Below are positions 62,456-64,000 of a stretch of 64,000 nt of DNA, in pieces. The DNA lies in assembly GCA_001970955.1 (NCBI GenBank), contig MPUH01000147.1:1-64000 (forward strand), read 5' to 3'. The translations under genes and the position numbers were made by a program. The notes beneath the pieces were generated by a model. It worked only from the letters and a program-made list of their open reading frames with translations. It ran no database searches and was not told the DNA's origin. Every line of letters begins with the position of its first letter. The first letter of the stretch is position 1. The stretch is from Stentor coeruleus (lineage: Eukaryota > Ciliophora > Heterotrichea > Heterotrichida > Stentoridae).

Positions 62456-63988
62456 ATGGTAAGTGCCGATGGGAAAATTGTAAGTCACTTTCTAAATGCA
62501 CCAGTAGATACAGAATATTGGCTTATAGGATGGGATTCAGCCTATATCATGAACTACATGCCGTTTATCTCAAAAGCTGAAGCTGAATCATTCCTTCCAG
62601 GAGGTTTGAAAATAATAGGTAAATTCTTTGCTTCAGGAGCTAATAGAGATTTTCTCGAGCTTTCAAGAGAGCTTAATTTAACCCCTGCAGTATTTTTAAC
62701 TCGTATCGAAGACAAGATACAAGTAAATATAGCAGAACCTCCTCTTTTAAGCCAAAAGGAACTGAGTATAAAAAACCCACCTAGCATAGTAACCTTATAT
62801 TCAAAATCAACAATTCCAATTTTCAGCCTTGAAAACCCTAATTGTTGGTTTATAAGCAGAAATGTGATGTATAATGTAAATGGGCAAATTGTAACTACTG
62901 GAGAATCCCCAACTTGGAACTCTCTTGGTATCAAAGGAAAAACTTTTATTAGTCTTGATTTATTATATGAGATTACTTCTGATGTTGAAGACTTTGCCCC
63001 AACTGTTGAAATTAAACCTATCGACCGGTCTTATTCTGTACAAATATCCTGGTGTACATCAATCATAGACTCAATTTTGTTTACTGATGCTTTAGATTTC
63101 CATTTACTAAAACTTAAAGAAACTATAAACTATATAGTCCAATCTTTGAAAAAAAATCCATTGAAATCAGCGAGTTCATATTGTTTTAGTAATGATTATT
63201 TAAAACACCCTATAAATGTTACATATTTTTATGATGTTTGGAATGAAGAAAGTCCTGAGCTTGAAAATACTAGGAAAAAAATTCATGAACTTTTTAGACT
63301 ACCTGAAGATTGGCCGCTTATAAGAAGTGCATGTAGTATTAAAGATACTGAGGGTTTTAAAGATGTTCATGTTACTTTGATGGAACCTAAATCTTCTGAT
63401 GTTGGGGTTAAATTTGGTGTACGTGGACATTATGCTTATTATCATTATTCACAAGATGGGTTTGATGATAAAGGTTGGGGATGCGCATATAGGAGTTTGC
63501 AAACGCTTATTTCTTGGCTGAGAGAACAGAACTTTTTCCATAATGAAGTCCCTAGTCATTATCAAGTTCAGAAACTTCTTGTGGAAGCGGGAGATAAACC
63601 AAAAGAATTTATTGGAAGTAAAGAGTGGATAGGAGCTTACGAAGTAATGTTAATCCTCGACACTTACTGCAAAGTAAGTTGTAAGATTCTAAACCTATCC
63701 TCAGGCAGTGAGTTCAGTAGCAAAGGTCGCGAACTAGCAAACCATTTTACAACTGAAGGTAGCCCAATAATGATTGGAGGAGGTGTCTTAGCTTACACCC
63801 TTCTTGGCGTAGATTATAATGAAGACACAGGTGATTGTCGTTATCTAATCCTCGACCCTCATTATGTAGGGGCTGATAATCTCCAAACAATACTCCAAAA
63901 AGGTTGGTGTGGGTGGAAAGGTCCTGACATATTCCGAAACGACTGTTTTTACAACCTTTGTATGCCACAAAGACCAAAATACATATAA
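62456..63988 (+). CDS. UFSP2: UFM1-specific peptidase 2
   Basis: 510 residues from ATG at 62456. The C-terminal C78 peptidase domain (about 305-508) has the catalytic Cys in DDKGWGCAYRSLQTLISWL and the Asp/His pair in YLILDPHYVG, with the conserved TEGSPIMIGGGVLAYTLLG and GWCGWKGPDIF. The N-terminal 300 residues match the UFSP2 substrate-targeting region only loosely. The enzyme matures the ubiquitin-like UFM1 and removes it from targets at the ER. The stop lies 12 bp before the window end, so the 3' flank is not visible. Confidence 0.93.
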   Translation: MVSADGKIVSHFLNAPVDTEYWLIGWDSAYIMNYMPFISKAEAESFLPGGLKIIGKFFASGANRDFLELSRELNLTPAVFLTRIEDKIQVNIAEPPLLSQKELSIKNPPSIVTLYSKSTIPIFSLENPNCWFISRNVMYNVNGQIVTTGESPTWNSLGIKGKTFISLDLLYEITSDVEDFAPTVEIKPIDRSYSVQISWCTSIIDSILFTDALDFHLLKLKETINYIVQSLKKNPLKSASSYCFSNDYLKHPINVTYFYDVWNEESPELENTRKKIHELFRLPEDWPLIRSACSIKDTEGFKDVHVTLMEPKSSDVGVKFGVRGHYAYYHYSQDGFDDKGWGCAYRSLQTLISWLREQNFFHNEVPSHYQVQKLLVEAGDKPKEFIGSKEWIGAYEVMLILDTYCKVSCKILNLSSGSEFSSKGRELANHFTTEGSPIMIGGGVLAYTLLGVDYNEDTGDCRYLILDPHYVGADNLQTILQKGWCGWKGPDIFRNDCFYNLCMPQRPKYI

Positions 63989-64000
63989 ACTATGAATTAG

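Overview
The window looks like macronuclear DNA of a heterotrich ciliate close to Stentor. It is strongly AT-rich and gene-dense. Every intact gene reads in the standard code with TAA, TAG or TGA as a true stop. Two genes are completed only by removing a 15-nt GTA...TAG intron (4598-4612 and 14782-14796), the tiny intron class typical of heterotrichs. The gene set is ciliate/eukaryotic: alpha-tubulin, a calcium-dependent protein kinase, a SAXO-type axonemal protein, a TTLL enzyme, Arp3, calcineurin A. Genus is an inference; no rRNA or tRNA was seen to confirm it.

Layout. 1-3700: no intact gene, only decayed fragments, including an ICT1-like release-factor relic and two copies of a small zinc ribbon. 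4074-7574: large kelch/Cys-rich membrane protein. 7690-9300: two more relics. 9481-15399: SAXO-like protein, CAP-centrin fusion, SLC18B1-like transporter, an unknown phospho-rich protein, a syntaxin-like SNARE. 15480-17270: relics and an assembly join. 17360-24330: TRA2-like splicing factor, coiled-coil protein, a relic, WDR20-like protein, ankyrin relic and RBR ligase, calcineurin A. 24331-37645: ribonucleotide reductase large subunit, serine carboxypeptidase, cyclic-nucleotide-type K+ channel, 4EHP-type eIF4E, FAM135-like lipase, a long coiled-coil protein, a small unknown. 38801-40365: decayed SRP54 with an internal micro-inversion. 40376-51822: dual-specificity phosphatase, Arp3, CDPK, a novel ANFYGVTPP-repeat protein, ZAR1-like zinc protein, alpha-tubulin, WDR5-like protein, C2H2/AT-hook protein. 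51900-64000: zf-HIT relic, TTLL, DOMON-b561-b5-reductase fusion, VAC14, an unknown, a relic, a four-TM protein, UFSP2.

There are no operons in the bacterial sense, but genes sit extremely close: 19 bp between divergent starts at 17893/17913, 62 and 72 bp at two other divergent pairs, and 28-82 bp between several co-oriented or convergent genes. Several genes share broad themes (cilia and cytoskeleton: SAXO, tubulin, TTLL, Arp3; Ca2+ signalling: CDPK, calcineurin, CAP-centrin; membrane traffic: SNARE, VAC14), but nothing shows they form one pathway.

The most unusual feature is what lies between the genes. Many spacers hold recognisable remains of protein-coding genes broken by frameshifts and by in-frame TAA/TAG codons. 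Where homology is clear (SRP54, the zf-HIT protein) the stop sits where relatives have glutamine. This fits C-to-T decay of CAA/CAG codons; reading of TAA/TAG as glutamine is the alternative, less likely given the other damage. Other points of interest are the CAP-centrin fusion, the single-chain transmembrane redox protein, the ANFYGVTPP repeat protein next to a CDPK, and an alpha-tubulin that lacks the usual C-terminal tyrosine.
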